Shown here: piece after piece, positions 51,580 to 60,752 of the stretch
Layout of the letters: each line of letters opens with the position of its first letter
Position numbering within the stretch: position 1 is the first letter of the stretch
NCBI GenBank assembly: GCA_033238645.1
Contig: BQXR01000001.1
Location: 266,677-330,676 of the forward strand
Reading direction: 5' to 3'
Source: Thiomicrorhabdus sp033238645
GTDB taxonomy: Bacteria; Pseudomonadota; Gammaproteobacteria; Thiomicrospirales; Thiomicrospiraceae
Length of the DNA: 64,000 nucleotides
The notes under the pieces: model-generated
The model's input: the letters and a program-made list of their open reading frames with translations, nothing else
Database searches by the model: none
Told to the model about the DNA's origin: nothing
Translations under genes and position numbers: made by a program

Positions 51580-52767
51580 CTATTCATAAGATGTGGTTGG
51601 GATCAGATGTTCATAGCGCTCATCTGTGAAGGTCTGCATAAAGGCCACAATGGCACGGATCTCTTTATCAGTGAGTTCTAAGTCACCCAACTCATCACTG
51701 TTCTTATTTGCATCTACTTCACCTTGTTTCCAAGGCTGTTGTGTTTCTGGATTAATGGCGTCTTTTACATCACGAGAGTTATAAAAATGCACCACTGTTT
51801 CTAGGTCATTAAAGACCCCGTTATGCATATAGGGGGCTGTGACGGCCACATTACGTAAGCCAGAAACTCTAAATGCACCTTTTAGTTCTGGGTCATCTAC
51901 TTGTGGATTTTCATATAGGCCGTTATCGATATAATCCTGACCTTTACCATTGAGGGAGCGCACAGCGGTGTTGATAGGAATCCCCAAATTGTCATAGCTA
52001 AAATCAGTAAACAGGCTCTCCGTTTTGCTGCTGGTTAATTTAGGTACAGGGTGGCAAGCGACACAATTGGCTCTATCTTCATCAACAAAAAGGTCATGAC
52101 CTTGCTGTTCTAGTTCTGAAAATTGCAGTTGCCCACTTAAGACCTTGTCGAATTTGGAGTTAAAGGGGGAAACTTCATCGGTTTTTTCAAATTGAGCAAT
52201 ACTGTCCGCTACCGCAGTAAAAGCCTTATCAGTGTTACTGAAAATATCATCTCCATACAGCGCTTGTAAGGCTTTACCGTACTTGGCTTGGACTTTTTTG
52301 ACAACCACTTGTTGGCTTGTCTGCATCTCAATTTCATTTAAGAGAGGGTGCTTAGCTTGATCTTCTATATTAGGCGAGCGACCATTTAAGAATAGACCCC
52401 CAATAAAAAGTTGTTCCTCCTTGTCAAAGTGAAATTGTGGCACAAAGGCGGCATAAGCGACTGAAGGCGGGTTGATATCACCGAGTGATTTATTGTCCTG
52501 TCCCAAGGCAACAGCTGGTACTGCGTTAGGGCTAAGGCTACTTGCATTGGCGCGAGAATCAATAAAAGCATGTTGACTGTTATGGCAGCTTGCACAGGCC
52601 TGAGTACCATTTTTTGAGAGGGATATATCATTGAATAGCTGTTTACCTAAGGCCTCTTTGGAGTAAATTTTATTTTGAGCAGGGGGGGTAGGCTGACTAC
52701 AAGCATTCAATAAAAATACTGTACTTAGTACTATGATGAGGCTAGAGAGTTGAATCGATTTTTTCAT
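51580..52767 (-). CDS. Di-heme cytochrome c peroxidase/MauG-like lipoprotein
   Basis: The 395-residue product has a lipobox, VFLLNACSQPTPPA, so it is probably lipid-anchored in the periplasm. Two CxxCH heme sites are present, QACASCHNSQ and ANCVACHPVP, with YMHNGVFNDLETVVHFYNSRD as in the MauG/CcpA family. It would reduce hydrogen peroxide or oxidise a protein substrate. LSLSKNGTQACASCH is at the N terminus of the family pattern. A Fur-like box lies about 47 bases before its start. The seven-G motif at 52682-52688 lies opposite its lipobox region. Confidence 0.9.
   Translation of the reverse strand: MKKSIQLSSLIIVLSTVFLLNACSQPTPPAQNKIYSKEALGKQLFNDISLSKNGTQACASCHNSQHAFIDSRANASSLSPNAVPAVALGQDNKSLGDINPPSVAYAAFVPQFHFDKEEQLFIGGLFLNGRSPNIEDQAKHPLLNEIEMQTSQQVVVKKVQAKYGKALQALYGDDIFSNTDKAFTAVADSIAQFEKTDEVSPFNSKFDKVLSGQLQFSELEQQGHDLFVDEDRANCVACHPVPKLTSSKTESLFTDFSYDNLGIPINTAVRSLNGKGQDYIDNGLYENPQVDDPELKGAFRVSGLRNVAVTAPYMHNGVFNDLETVVHFYNSRDVKDAINPETQQPWKQGEVDANKNSDELGDLELTDKEIRAIVAFMQTFTDERYEHLIPTTSYE
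52677..52688 (+). repeat. G-tract motif TTTTGAGCAG-G(n) opposite MauG-like gene
   Basis: GAGCA plus seven Gs lies on the plus strand opposite the codons for Pro-Pro-Ala after the lipobox. Confidence 0.75.
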
Positions 52768-52813
52768 GCCTAGGGTTTCCTAAGGGTTGATTATTTTTTA
52801 ATACTTATACGAA

Positions 52814-52833
52814 TGATAATGATTGTTATTTAT
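52814..52833 (-). promoter_or_regulatory. Putative Fur box
   Basis: GATAATGATTGTTATTTAT matches the 19-base Fur consensus in 13 of 19 positions by eye. It lies about 47 bases before the MauG-like start, where a promoter would be. Iron-dependent control is inferred. Confidence 0.55.
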
Positions 52834-53029
52834 ATTGTCAACAACTTTAGTTGAACTACCTTATCAATAATGAGCCCTTTAGGGGCTTAGATTAGGGGTG
52901 GATGTGGGGAGCTGAGCAGAAAAAGAAGATAAGAGTTTAATATGTAATGTATATGATTAATTCTTTACTGTTTTACTAGGTCTTTGGTAGTATCTGTCTA
53001 TTAATGAATGTTCTTGGAAGTTAACAGCT

Positions 53030-55255
53030 ATGCCTGATACTCGTCACTCTACCCTGCGTAAAAACCTTCGTACCAGCAAAACTGTTGGTGGAGGGCCTAA
53101 AAAAGTTCTCTATACTCTGAATACAGTTCACCGTATTGGCTTAAAGAGTTCAGCCAAAGCCTTACGGGCTAATAATGCCTGTAAAGCCTGTGGGCTTGGT
53201 ATGGGCGGGCAACTTGGCGGTATGGTTAATGAGTTAAATGAACATCCTGCCGTGTGTAATAAGAGTATTCAGGCGCAATCAACTGATATTCAGCCGCCAA
53301 TTCCAAGTGAGATTTTTCAGCACTCTTTGAGTGAACTTAAAGAGCTTACCCCTTATGAGCTTGAGCACCTTGGTCGCTTAGGTAATCCGATCTATAAAGC
53401 ACAAGGTAGTGATATTTATCACGAGGTGGATTGGGATTGGGCAATTAAGCATGTAGCGGAGCGTTTTGCAGCCACCCAGCCTGATCGTAGCTTTTTCTAC
53501 TCCTCTGGGCGTTCATCCAATGAAGCAGGTTTTGTGCTGCAATTAATGGCACGTCTGTACGGTTCAAACAATATCACAAACTGCTCTTACTACTGCCATC
53601 AGGCGACAGGAGAGGGTCTTTATAGTACGATTGGTGCTGGAACGTCAACGGTTGAACTCGCCGACTTAGAGGGGTGTGATCTGTTCTTTTTATTGGGGGC
53701 GAATCCATCCTCTAACCATCCTAGACTCATGCATAAACTCAAAGCGGTACGTGATCGCGATGGTGATGTTGTGGTGATTAACCCAGCCAAAGAACCAGGC
53801 TTGGTCAAGTTCTCTCTGCCAAAAAGTATCCGCTCTATGTTGAAAGGGGGCGACTGGATCGCTTCAGAATATCTGCAACCCAATATTGGCTCAGATTTAG
53901 CCGTTTTAAAAGGCATCGCCAAAGGGGTGTTGGCTTTGGGTGCAGAGGATCAAACCTATATTGAAAAGTACACGGAAGGATTTGATGTCTTTCTAGAGGA
54001 TATTCAAAATACATCATGGCTGGCGATTGTGGAGAGTTGTGGGTTAGATCAGTCGAGAATTGAAGAGATCTCTGAGCTCTATGCAAAATCAAAGAGTACG
54101 ATCTTTGCTTGGGGCATGGGTATTACGCACCACCTGAATGGCGTTGAGAATGTAGAGTATATTGCTAACCTAGCGCTCCTGCGCGGTATGGTTGGTAAAG
54201 CCAACGCGGGCTTACTGCCTCTACGTGGTCATAGTAATATTCAAGGGATTGGTTCAATGGGGGTGAAACCTATTCTGCCAGAAGATATTTTTCAAGCGAT
54301 GGAGTCGGCTTTCAATATTAAGCTGCCAACCAGTCATGGTTTAGATACTTTGGCCTGTTTAGAAGCGGCTAACGATGGAAAAATGGATGCCGCTCTTATG
54401 CTGGGTGGGAACTTGTTTGCCGCGACACCTGACTCTAAGTTTGCTCAAGAGGCCCTGAATAAAATAGGGCTTAAAGTCTTTTTAAGCACCACGCTTAATC
54501 AGGGGCATCTATTTGGCTCAGAAGAGAGTGAGTCGCTAGTTCTACCTGTTACAGCAAGAGATGAAGAGTGGCAACCCACCACGCAAGAGTCAATGTTCAA
54601 TTATGTACGTTTGAGTGATGGCGGTATTGATCGCCTTGATAATGTACGCCCAGAATCAAATATCTTCTGTGATATTGCTAAACAACTTATTCCTGATTCA
54701 CCTGTCGATTTTGAAGCCTTTAAATCTCATCAAAAACTCAGAGAAGCCATTGCGCAGACTATTCCTGGTATGGAGGAGATGGTGGGTATTGAAGCGGCTA
54801 AAGAGGAGTTTCATGTGAAAGGCCGAGTGATTCATTCTCCCGAGTTTAACCGCCCTAACGGAAAAGCTTGTTTTGCAACGCAGCACAATTTACAGCCGCA
54901 TACTAAGGTGGATAGAGAGCTGTATCCACATAAGTTAATGAGTATCCGTAGTGAAGGTCAGTACAACAGTATTGTCTACGAAGAGTACGACTCCTATCGC
55001 GGCACAGAAAATCGTTGGTCAGTGATGATGAATCCTGAGCAGATGGCTGAAATGGGGCTGAAAGAGGGTGAGCTAGCTAATCTGGTCTCAGCAACAGGAC
55101 GAATGGATAATGTACTGGTTTATCAATTTGATGTACCTGCTGGTAGCCTTATGGCTTACTACCCTGAGGCGAATGTACTGGTTGGCAGAGAGACAGATCA
55201 GCGTAGTAAAACACCTGCGTTTAAGTCTGTGGCAATTAGAGTTGAGAAGGTTTAG
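53030..55255 (+). CDS. Molybdopterin oxidoreductase, YdeP-like
   Basis: The 741-residue protein belongs to the FdhF-like (YdeP) group of molybdopterin-guanine-dinucleotide oxidoreductases. It has a single Cys pair (NNACKACGLGMGGQLGG) near the N terminus instead of a full iron-sulfur cluster motif. It also has DWDWAIKHVAERFA, FFYSSGRSSNEAGFVLQLMARLYGSNN, LLGANPSSNHPR, FAWGMGITHH, LRGHSNIQGIGSMG and the C-terminal YNSIVYEEYDSYRG. In E. coli, YdeP is linked to acid resistance; the reaction is unknown. The catalytic residue is probably Cys in SYYCHQATG. Confidence 0.9.
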   Translation: MPDTRHSTLRKNLRTSKTVGGGPKKVLYTLNTVHRIGLKSSAKALRANNACKACGLGMGGQLGGMVNELNEHPAVCNKSIQAQSTDIQPPIPSEIFQHSLSELKELTPYELEHLGRLGNPIYKAQGSDIYHEVDWDWAIKHVAERFAATQPDRSFFYSSGRSSNEAGFVLQLMARLYGSNNITNCSYYCHQATGEGLYSTIGAGTSTVELADLEGCDLFFLLGANPSSNHPRLMHKLKAVRDRDGDVVVINPAKEPGLVKFSLPKSIRSMLKGGDWIASEYLQPNIGSDLAVLKGIAKGVLALGAEDQTYIEKYTEGFDVFLEDIQNTSWLAIVESCGLDQSRIEEISELYAKSKSTIFAWGMGITHHLNGVENVEYIANLALLRGMVGKANAGLLPLRGHSNIQGIGSMGVKPILPEDIFQAMESAFNIKLPTSHGLDTLACLEAANDGKMDAALMLGGNLFAATPDSKFAQEALNKIGLKVFLSTTLNQGHLFGSEESESLVLPVTARDEEWQPTTQESMFNYVRLSDGGIDRLDNVRPESNIFCDIAKQLIPDSPVDFEAFKSHQKLREAIAQTIPGMEEMVGIEAAKEEFHVKGRVIHSPEFNRPNGKACFATQHNLQPHTKVDRELYPHKLMSIRSEGQYNSIVYEEYDSYRGTENRWSVMMNPEQMAEMGLKEGELANLVSATGRMDNVLVYQFDVPAGSLMAYYPEANVLVGRETDQRSKTPAFKSVAIRVEKV

Positions 55256-55285
55256 TTGAGAACGAGCAATTGCTATAGGTGGATA

Positions 55286-55585
55286 TTAGCTATTCACTTG
55301 GTACTCTGTCTGGCACTCAAATTCACCCATGGCAAACTCACGGCAGATGAGCGGGCGGTTTTCGTAGATATTACATAGAAAAGTATCACGGTTAAGTGCA
55401 GAGCACCAACCATCATCTAGTTGGTGCATCACCTGAGCCCCCCAAGCATCGCTAGAGATATATTGATCAGGCACGCCCGTGTCAGTGACCAGCATGACCT
55501 CTAAACGGCAACAACTGGCTTGACAGCTAGAACAAGATAGCGCTTGTTGAGCGATTGTTTGAATGGCAATGGATTCAACACTCAT
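55286..55585 (-). CDS. YkgJ family cysteine-cluster protein
   Basis: The 99-residue protein has the cysteine pattern of the YkgJ (zinc/iron-chelating) family: LSCSSCQASCCRLEVML and DDGWCSALNRDTFLCNIYENRPLICREFAMGEFECQ. Members probably bind a metal through these cysteines. The function is unknown. It is followed 42 bases on by the acidic DUF6172-like gene, on the same strand. Confidence 0.9.
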   Translation of the reverse strand: MSVESIAIQTIAQQALSCSSCQASCCRLEVMLVTDTGVPDQYISSDAWGAQVMHQLDDGWCSALNRDTFLCNIYENRPLICREFAMGEFECQTEYQVNS

Positions 55586-55627
55586 ACAGGGATACGCTCA
55601 AGCTCAGGCTGAAAGTGCTCAACGAGA

Positions 55628-55999
55628 CTATTTATCGTCTTCGTCATAGGCTTCTTCGATGTAGTCCTCTTCTGGTTCACCATCAAAGTCGTTGTCTTCA
55701 GAATACTCTTCTTCCGCTCTTACTTGACGAGTCGCTGGTTTAGCCAGAATTTCTAGATAAAAAGAGGTCACCGCATCGGCCTCAGCTTTATCGATTGATT
55801 TATTAATCTCCGCAACATGGATCACTTCGCTGTTATCAATATCTGCACCAAAACGGCAATCAAAGTCCCAGAAATCAGCGTCCTTAGGGAGTACTCGCTT
55901 GCGTTCTCTTTTAAGGTACTTTTTAACTTCATGTTTTATAGCATCAGCCAATCGAGCGGGTTTAATTTTATCGTGCGTTAGTTTAAAGGTCTTTTTCAT
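55628..55999 (-). CDS. DUF6172-like protein
   Basis: The 123-residue protein starts MKKTFKLTHDKIKPARLADAIKHEVKKYLKRERKRVLPKDADFWDFDCRFG, the pattern of DUF6172. The C-terminal 35 residues are very acidic (SEDNDFDGEPEEDYIEEAYDEDDK). It has no signal or membrane part. The function is unknown. Confidence 0.8.
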   Translation of the reverse strand: MKKTFKLTHDKIKPARLADAIKHEVKKYLKRERKRVLPKDADFWDFDCRFGADIDNSEVIHVAEINKSIDKAEADAVTSFYLEILAKPATRQVRAEEEYSEDNDFDGEPEEDYIEEAYDEDDK

Positions 56000-56080
56000 A
56001 GGAGTCTCAAATAGGGAGGTACGTAAATATTATTGTTAGCTTTAATCAGCCTTGATTAAAAGGAAGTATACGCCTTTAGG

Positions 56081-56359
56081 TTAAGTGCGATAAATTGTTT
56101 CAATTAAATGGAAGCCAAACTTGGTTTTGATTGGGCCGTGTACGGTTAAAACAGGCAGCTTAAAAACCACATTGTCAAAGGCCTTAAGCATCTTACCAGG
56201 GCCAAACTCACCTAGGTTACCCCCATTTTTTTTAGAGTTACAAAGAGAGTGTTTTTTAGCAAGTTTGCCAAAGTCAGTACCATTGGCTAACTGTTGCTTC
56301 AGTTTTTCAGCTTCTTCTTTGGTCTTAACTAAAATATGTCGTGCACATGCTGTAGCCAT
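56081..56359 (-). CDS. ppiC: Parvulin-type peptidyl-prolyl isomerase
   Basis: The 92-residue single-domain rotamase has the parvulin core: CARHILVKTKEEAEKLKQQL, DFGKLAKKHSLCNSKKNGGNLGEFGPGKMLKAFDNVVF and GPIKTKFGFHLIETI. It catalyses cis/trans isomerisation of prolyl bonds in the cytoplasm. Length and sequence fit E. coli PpiC. Confidence 0.95.
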   Translation of the reverse strand: MATACARHILVKTKEEAEKLKQQLANGTDFGKLAKKHSLCNSKKNGGNLGEFGPGKMLKAFDNVVFKLPVLTVHGPIKTKFGFHLIETIYRT

Positions 56360-56470
56360 TTATGACTCTCTTTGTAATCTATTTTTTAAGGGCACTATTA
56401 TACGGCCTGTTTTTTTTAATAAGTAGCTGATTTCATATGTCATTTTTTGTTTTAAATTCTTAATAAGGGT

Positions 56471-56504
56471 TTGAACCTACAAGGGGTATTAAAGCAGGGG
56501 GGGG
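56471..56504 (+). repeat. Extended G-tract repeat, copy 6 (best preserved)
   Basis: TTGAACCTACAAGGGGTATT is followed by AAAGCA and eight Gs (56497-56504). The 23 bases from AAGGGG are identical to copy 3. Confidence 0.9.
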
Positions 56505-56551
56505 TAGTTTAAAGCTTGAGGAATGTAGTGAGTCTTGAATAGGTTATTTAG

Positions 56552-56577
56552 CCTGCGGGAGAGTGCCCGCAGGTTTT
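56552..56577. terminator. Hairpin between ppiC and the NIT chemoreceptor
   Basis: CCTGCGGG (56552-56559) pairs with CCCGCAGG (56566-56573). Five Ts follow on the plus strand, while the known neighbours are on the minus strand. It could terminate the chemoreceptor transcript with a weak tail. Confidence 0.55.
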
Positions 56578-56605
56578 TATATGATTTTAATAAAGACTGT
56601 CTTTA

Positions 56606-59080
56606 TTAAGTTGTAGATATACCTTTATTGGTGGTTTTGAAGAATCTTATTAACTCACTTAAAGTCTCAGCCTGTTCCATTAATGCTTCTGCCGCAGCGG
56701 TTGTCTCTTCTACTAGAGCAGAGTTTTGCTGTGTCATCGTATCTATCTCAGAAACAGCCCCGTTCACATGTAAAATGCCTTTCTGTTGTTCAGAGGATGA
56801 AGTAGATATTTCACTGATCATAGAGTTAACATTTTGAATTGAAACATTAATGGTTTCTAAAGCACTTCCCGTTTGTACAACAAACTCAGAACCCGATTTA
56901 ACATTTGAAACAGTTTCCTCAATTAAATTTTTAATATCTTTAGATGCCTCTGCTGATTTTTGAGCTAAGGTTCTAACCTCTCCAGCAACAACGGCAAATC
57001 CTCTACCATGCTCACCTGCACGAGCAGCTTCAACTGCAGCATTAAGTGCCAGTAGATTCGTCTGAAAAGCGATACTATCAATTAGACCAATAATATCCAA
57101 AATCTTTTGTGAAGACTCGGTAATTATATTCATAGAAACCACTGCCTTATTGGCAATAGACCCCCCATTGACAGCTTCATCACGCGCATCGGTTGCTACT
57201 TGATTGGCATGGTGAGAAACTTCAGTGTTCTGTTTAACGGTTTCGGTGATCTCTTCCATGCTTGCAGAGGTCTCTTCAAGCGTAGCAGCAGCCTGTTGTG
57301 TTCTTTTATTTAAGTCATCACTCCCTGATGCAACTTCCTGTACAGAGGCGGTCACATTTTGTGCAACGGCTACAATTTGGTTAATTGTTGTATTCATCTT
57401 CGAAGCGGAATCATTAATTGCATCTGAAGCAATTGCCAGCTCCCCCCGATACTGGGCAGTAATTGATTGTGTTAAGTCTCCAGAAGATTGAGCAACCATC
57501 ACGCGTGAAATATCATGTACAGCAGACTCTAAAACCGTCATTGCATTATTAACTCGCTGTTTCATAATATCTAAATCACCATTGGCTTGTGCCTGAATAC
57601 GTTGGTCAAATTGACCCTGTTCCATTGCTGACATAACATTGTTTACATCGGTAACGGTTCCATTAAGAATCGCCATAGCTTCTTTTGTATCATTTAATAC
57701 TTCACCATAACGACCACGTGCATCGTTTGATATATCAATACCAAAGTTACCTAATTTTAAGCTATTAATTACAGAGCCTAATTGTGTCATTGTATTATCA
57801 ATATTTTCTGCCGAGTGGTTGATCCCCTCTTTTAGAGTATGTAAATCACCTTTTAATTCGACTTTAACACGCTGAGAAAAATCACCATTGGAAATAGCGG
57901 TAATAACTGTATTTGATTCTGTAATCGCACCTCTTAAGTTATGCAGTAAACCATCAAATGAAGCAGCCATTTGGCCTATTTCATCATTGTCTTTTATATT
58001 AGAAAAGTAACCAAACTCTCCTGTTTCAGCAACATGCTGAATGGCAGACTGTAGTTTTGAAATCTGACCAAGAATGTTTTTGCTAATCATCCAGACCAAG
58101 ATGAAGCCTATTAATAGAACCAAAATTAAAGTAATCGAATATAGGTAGAGGTCAAAAATAGCATCCTCTTTTAACTGCATACTTAATTTGGCTAGGTCAG
58201 TAGAGAGTGATGTTTCCATCTCTTTTAATAGATCAATCTTTTTGGTGATGGCCTTAAACCATACTGAAGAGTCAACACCAAATTGTCCATCGTAAATTTT
58301 AGACAATGCAGTGTTACGCATGGCATTGACCTCTGCAACAACAGGTGATTGTAATAGTTCAGCCAATGCTTGCTGTTGTTCTTCGGTTGCTAAGCTATTA
58401 AAGGTTTCTAAATAGGTATTTTGTGCGCTGATCAATTTGGTAAATTTCTCACCCATTCCAGGTGCAAATCTATCGGTGGAAAAGGCGGCGGTCAAAATAG
58501 CTCTTTCAATCCCCGCTCGTTCTTTTGATTGTAAAAAGTTGACATAGGCTGCTTCACGTCGGATAAGTTGACCATCTGAACTCATATGGATCATATAAGC
58601 GATCAAATCAAGGGAGATTTTATTGAGGTTTGTATAGTACATAATTGCGTCTTTAGCTGAAATGGAGCGAGCCAGAACTTGTTGACGAATCGTATCTCTT
58701 CGAGAGAGTTCTCTTTTAATATCATTTAAAATATCAGAGAAGTTTGCATGATAGTCATTTAAGTTAAATTGTTTTAATTCAGCTTGAAAGAGTTGTAGTT
58801 TGGCATCCAAAACTTGGTGTTGTTTTGGAAGTTCTGCTGCAAATTTTTTGCCTGATGTTCCTATAAATCCCGCAGTCATTCCACGTTCTTTTTGAGACTC
58901 ATGCACAAAATTTCCAACCACGACTCCAACTTTAATTAGAGCATTTACGCTGTTATATTCTACTTCATATTTATAACGGTCTAGGATGGTGGTGGATGCA
59001 AAATAGAGTAATGCTAGTATCGGCAGGATTAATAGTAGTATCAATTTATTACGAATTAAAACATTTCTTAAAGCAGGCAT
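56606..59080 (-). CDS. Chemoreceptor with NIT (nitrate/nitrite-type) sensor domain
   Basis: The 824-residue protein has a first helix (LILLLILPILALLYFA), then a long periplasmic NIT domain with KVGVVVGNFVHESQKERGMTAGFIG, LDLIAYMIHMSS and ERAGIERAILTAAFSTDRFAPG. A second helix is near 310-335. Then come HAMP and HAMP-like repeats (GDFSQRV, GNFGIDI, GQFDQRI, GDLTQSI) and the MCP tip with IIGLIDSIAFQTNLLALNAAVEAARAGEHGRGFAVVAGEVRTLAQ-type sequence. NIT domains often sense nitrate or nitrite; the actual ligand is not shown. Confidence 0.93.
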   Translation of the reverse strand: MPALRNVLIRNKLILLLILPILALLYFASTTILDRYKYEVEYNSVNALIKVGVVVGNFVHESQKERGMTAGFIGTSGKKFAAELPKQHQVLDAKLQLFQAELKQFNLNDYHANFSDILNDIKRELSRRDTIRQQVLARSISAKDAIMYYTNLNKISLDLIAYMIHMSSDGQLIRREAAYVNFLQSKERAGIERAILTAAFSTDRFAPGMGEKFTKLISAQNTYLETFNSLATEEQQQALAELLQSPVVAEVNAMRNTALSKIYDGQFGVDSSVWFKAITKKIDLLKEMETSLSTDLAKLSMQLKEDAIFDLYLYSITLILVLLIGFILVWMISKNILGQISKLQSAIQHVAETGEFGYFSNIKDNDEIGQMAASFDGLLHNLRGAITESNTVITAISNGDFSQRVKVELKGDLHTLKEGINHSAENIDNTMTQLGSVINSLKLGNFGIDISNDARGRYGEVLNDTKEAMAILNGTVTDVNNVMSAMEQGQFDQRIQAQANGDLDIMKQRVNNAMTVLESAVHDISRVMVAQSSGDLTQSITAQYRGELAIASDAINDSASKMNTTINQIVAVAQNVTASVQEVASGSDDLNKRTQQAAATLEETSASMEEITETVKQNTEVSHHANQVATDARDEAVNGGSIANKAVVSMNIITESSQKILDIIGLIDSIAFQTNLLALNAAVEAARAGEHGRGFAVVAGEVRTLAQKSAEASKDIKNLIEETVSNVKSGSEFVVQTGSALETINVSIQNVNSMISEISTSSSEQQKGILHVNGAVSEIDTMTQQNSALVEETTAAAEALMEQAETLSELIRFFKTTNKGISTT

Positions 59081-59851
59081 AGGCTCTCCAAAATAAAAGT
59101 AAGTTAAGAAATACTTACTTTAGTAAGTATCAGTCTTGAGTAAAATGAGATATAAGAAAAAACCTGTGTAAACAAAGGACTTACGTAGGATTGTTGCTCT
59201 ATCTGGTAAAAACAATAGCACAGCATAAAATATATTAATGTAAGTAAAAATACCCTATTTATAGTGTAGTGCGTAATAATTATGAGATGCGTATTTAGTC
59301 TTGTTATTAATGTAGTTAATCTAGGGTGAGATTTTTTTATATAGATGGGGCTAGGAGGATCTATTGATAGAGATTTTGAGGGCTAAAATAGCCTAAGACT
59401 CGACGATGATATGGGTTTGTACAGATTGCTGCCTTCTCTAGATGCTTAGGTTTTGGGGTACCATTGATTAATATATAATGATGCAGATAATCTGCATGTT
59501 AATTTTTCATTCAAAATTATATCGTGAAATGACAGCTAATTTAATGATATAAAATTTGTATGACTGCATAATGATTGTTTATAGTAAGTTAGAATTATAG
59601 GTACATTAGTATGAACTTAGGGTTATGGGGTTCTATTGTCATTCACCTGTAAAAGTTGGGAAAGGGAAAGTGATCAAATACCTTCACCACCCTGCCTGGT
59701 GAAAATCTTACCTAAATTTCGATTCAAGTAGCTTATTTTAGCTTTGTAATCATTATACTTAGAAAACTTACAGCAACACTTGACCATTACTCATTACAGA
59801 GTTATTGCTAATATAGAGGCATTGAGTGTCTAATAATTTTTTAATTTTTAA
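59081..59851. other. 771-base intergenic stretch
   Basis: This AT-rich region has a small hairpin, ATACTTACT...AGTAAGTAT (59111-59130), in the leader of the chemoreceptor gene, and a possible IS remnant near 59352-59475 on the minus strand. I see no intact gene or RNA gene. Confidence 0.5.
59352..59475 (-). pseudogene. Possible IS3-type transposase fragment
   Basis: On the minus strand one frame reads NGTPKPKHLEKAAICTNPYHRRVLGYFSPQNLYQ before a stop. The pattern of a Lys-Ala-Ala-Ile start, then Tyr-x-Arg-Arg-x-x-x-x-Gly-Tyr-x-Ser-Pro-x-x resembles the last 30 residues of IS3-family OrfB. It is short and degenerate, so the call is weak. Confidence 0.3.
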
Positions 59852-59866
59852 ATGGGATTATCGGTT

Positions 59867-60307
59867 ATGAGAAAGCTACTTTTCTTGACCTTGTTGATAG
59901 GGGCAGTTGTTTTAACAGGTTGTGCAACAACGGCAAAATATGAGACGAAGTTACAGGGCTTGGTTGGTATGACTGAAGATGATTTATATGCAGTTTGGGG
60001 AATCCCCTCTAAAACAATGACGTTAACGGATGGGTCTAAATTGGTTGAGTACAATTTAAACCAAAGCACACAAATTGGAGGCCACACTTACTCCGTGCCT
60101 CAAACGACCTTCCAGTCGGGTACTGCAACCGTGATAGGAAAAGAGGGTACAGACCAGATCACCTATAGTAGCTCATCAACCACTTTGGTAGAAAAAATAG
60201 ATCCTGTACAGAATATCAACCTGAACTGTAAAACGACCTTTACCATCAACCGAGAAGGAAAGATGACTCACTGGAAATGGAGTGGTAATAACTGTATTTC
60301 TGATTAG
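59867..60307 (+). CDS. Lipoprotein of unknown function
   Basis: Translation probably starts at 59867, five codons inside the open frame, giving a signal RKLLFLTLLIGAVVLTGCATT with lipobox LTGC. The mature part of about 130 residues has LVGMTEDDLYAVWGIPSKTMTLTDGSKLVEYNL, a pattern like the SmpA/BamE-type domain in many small lipoproteins (Met-Thr-x-x-Asp-x-x-x-x-Trp-Gly-x-Pro). A Thr/Ser-rich stretch and a C-terminal LNCKTTFTINREGKMTHWKWSGNNC follow. Two cysteines may form a disulfide. The function is unknown. Confidence 0.75.
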   Translation: MRKLLFLTLLIGAVVLTGCATTAKYETKLQGLVGMTEDDLYAVWGIPSKTMTLTDGSKLVEYNLNQSTQIGGHTYSVPQTTFQSGTATVIGKEGTDQITYSSSSTTLVEKIDPVQNINLNCKTTFTINREGKMTHWKWSGNNCISD

Positions 60308-60321
60308 GTGTGACGTAGCCC

Positions 60322-60376
60322 ATTAACCCAAACTCTAAAAGGCGAATCGATCATTGTGATGGATTCGCCTTTTTTA
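60322..60376 (+). terminator. Terminator after the lipoprotein, first of a repeated pair
   Basis: AAAAGGCGAATC (60337-60348) pairs perfectly with GATTCGCCTTTT (60362-60373), and more Ts follow. The whole 55-base stretch from ATTAACCCAAAC recurs, diverged, at 61038-61091. Confidence 0.9.
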
Positions 60377-60491
60377 TTTTGAGCAGAGGGAGTAGGTAAG
60401 AGGCGTATAAATAACTGTAAAAATTGTTAGTTACAGGCTTATGTGTTGAGTGGTACAATATTTAGTACATATTGATTGAGGGGGTAGTACT

Positions 60492-60752
60492 ATGATTTCA
60501 TTAACAGCGACGGATGCGAGAAAGAGTTTTTTTGAATTACTTAAGAAAACAAACTCACAACATGAAGCTTTTGAAATTCAGCATAAAACAGGTAAGTCGG
60601 TAATGCTGTCGTCTGAAGATTATGAAAGCATGGAAGAGTCCCTGTATTTGTTGTCTCAGCCTGGTTTTAAAGAGGATTTTCAAAAGTCTACTTTAGAAGC
60701 TGATAGTGGAGGGTTAGTTGATTTTGAAATGGTGTTTGGTGAGCCGCAGTAA
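60492..60752 (+). CDS. Antitoxin, Phd/YefM-like
   Basis: The 86-residue protein begins MISLTATDARKSFFELLKKTNSQHEAFEIQHK, then VMLSSEDYESMEESLYLL, the pattern of Phd/YefM antitoxins (N-terminal DNA-binding fold, C-terminal toxin-binding tail). GAGGGGG lies about 9 bases before the ATG. It precedes the toxin gene with a one-base overlap. It would neutralise the toxin and repress its own promoter. Confidence 0.9.
   Translation: MISLTATDARKSFFELLKKTNSQHEAFEIQHKTGKSVMLSSEDYESMEESLYLLSQPGFKEDFQKSTLEADSGGLVDFEMVFGEPQ

Noticed and set aside
59693..59760. Possible small RNA in the 59-kb intergenic stretch
   Set aside because: A short CACC...GGTG hairpin is present, but there is no promoter-terminator pair to support an RNA gene.
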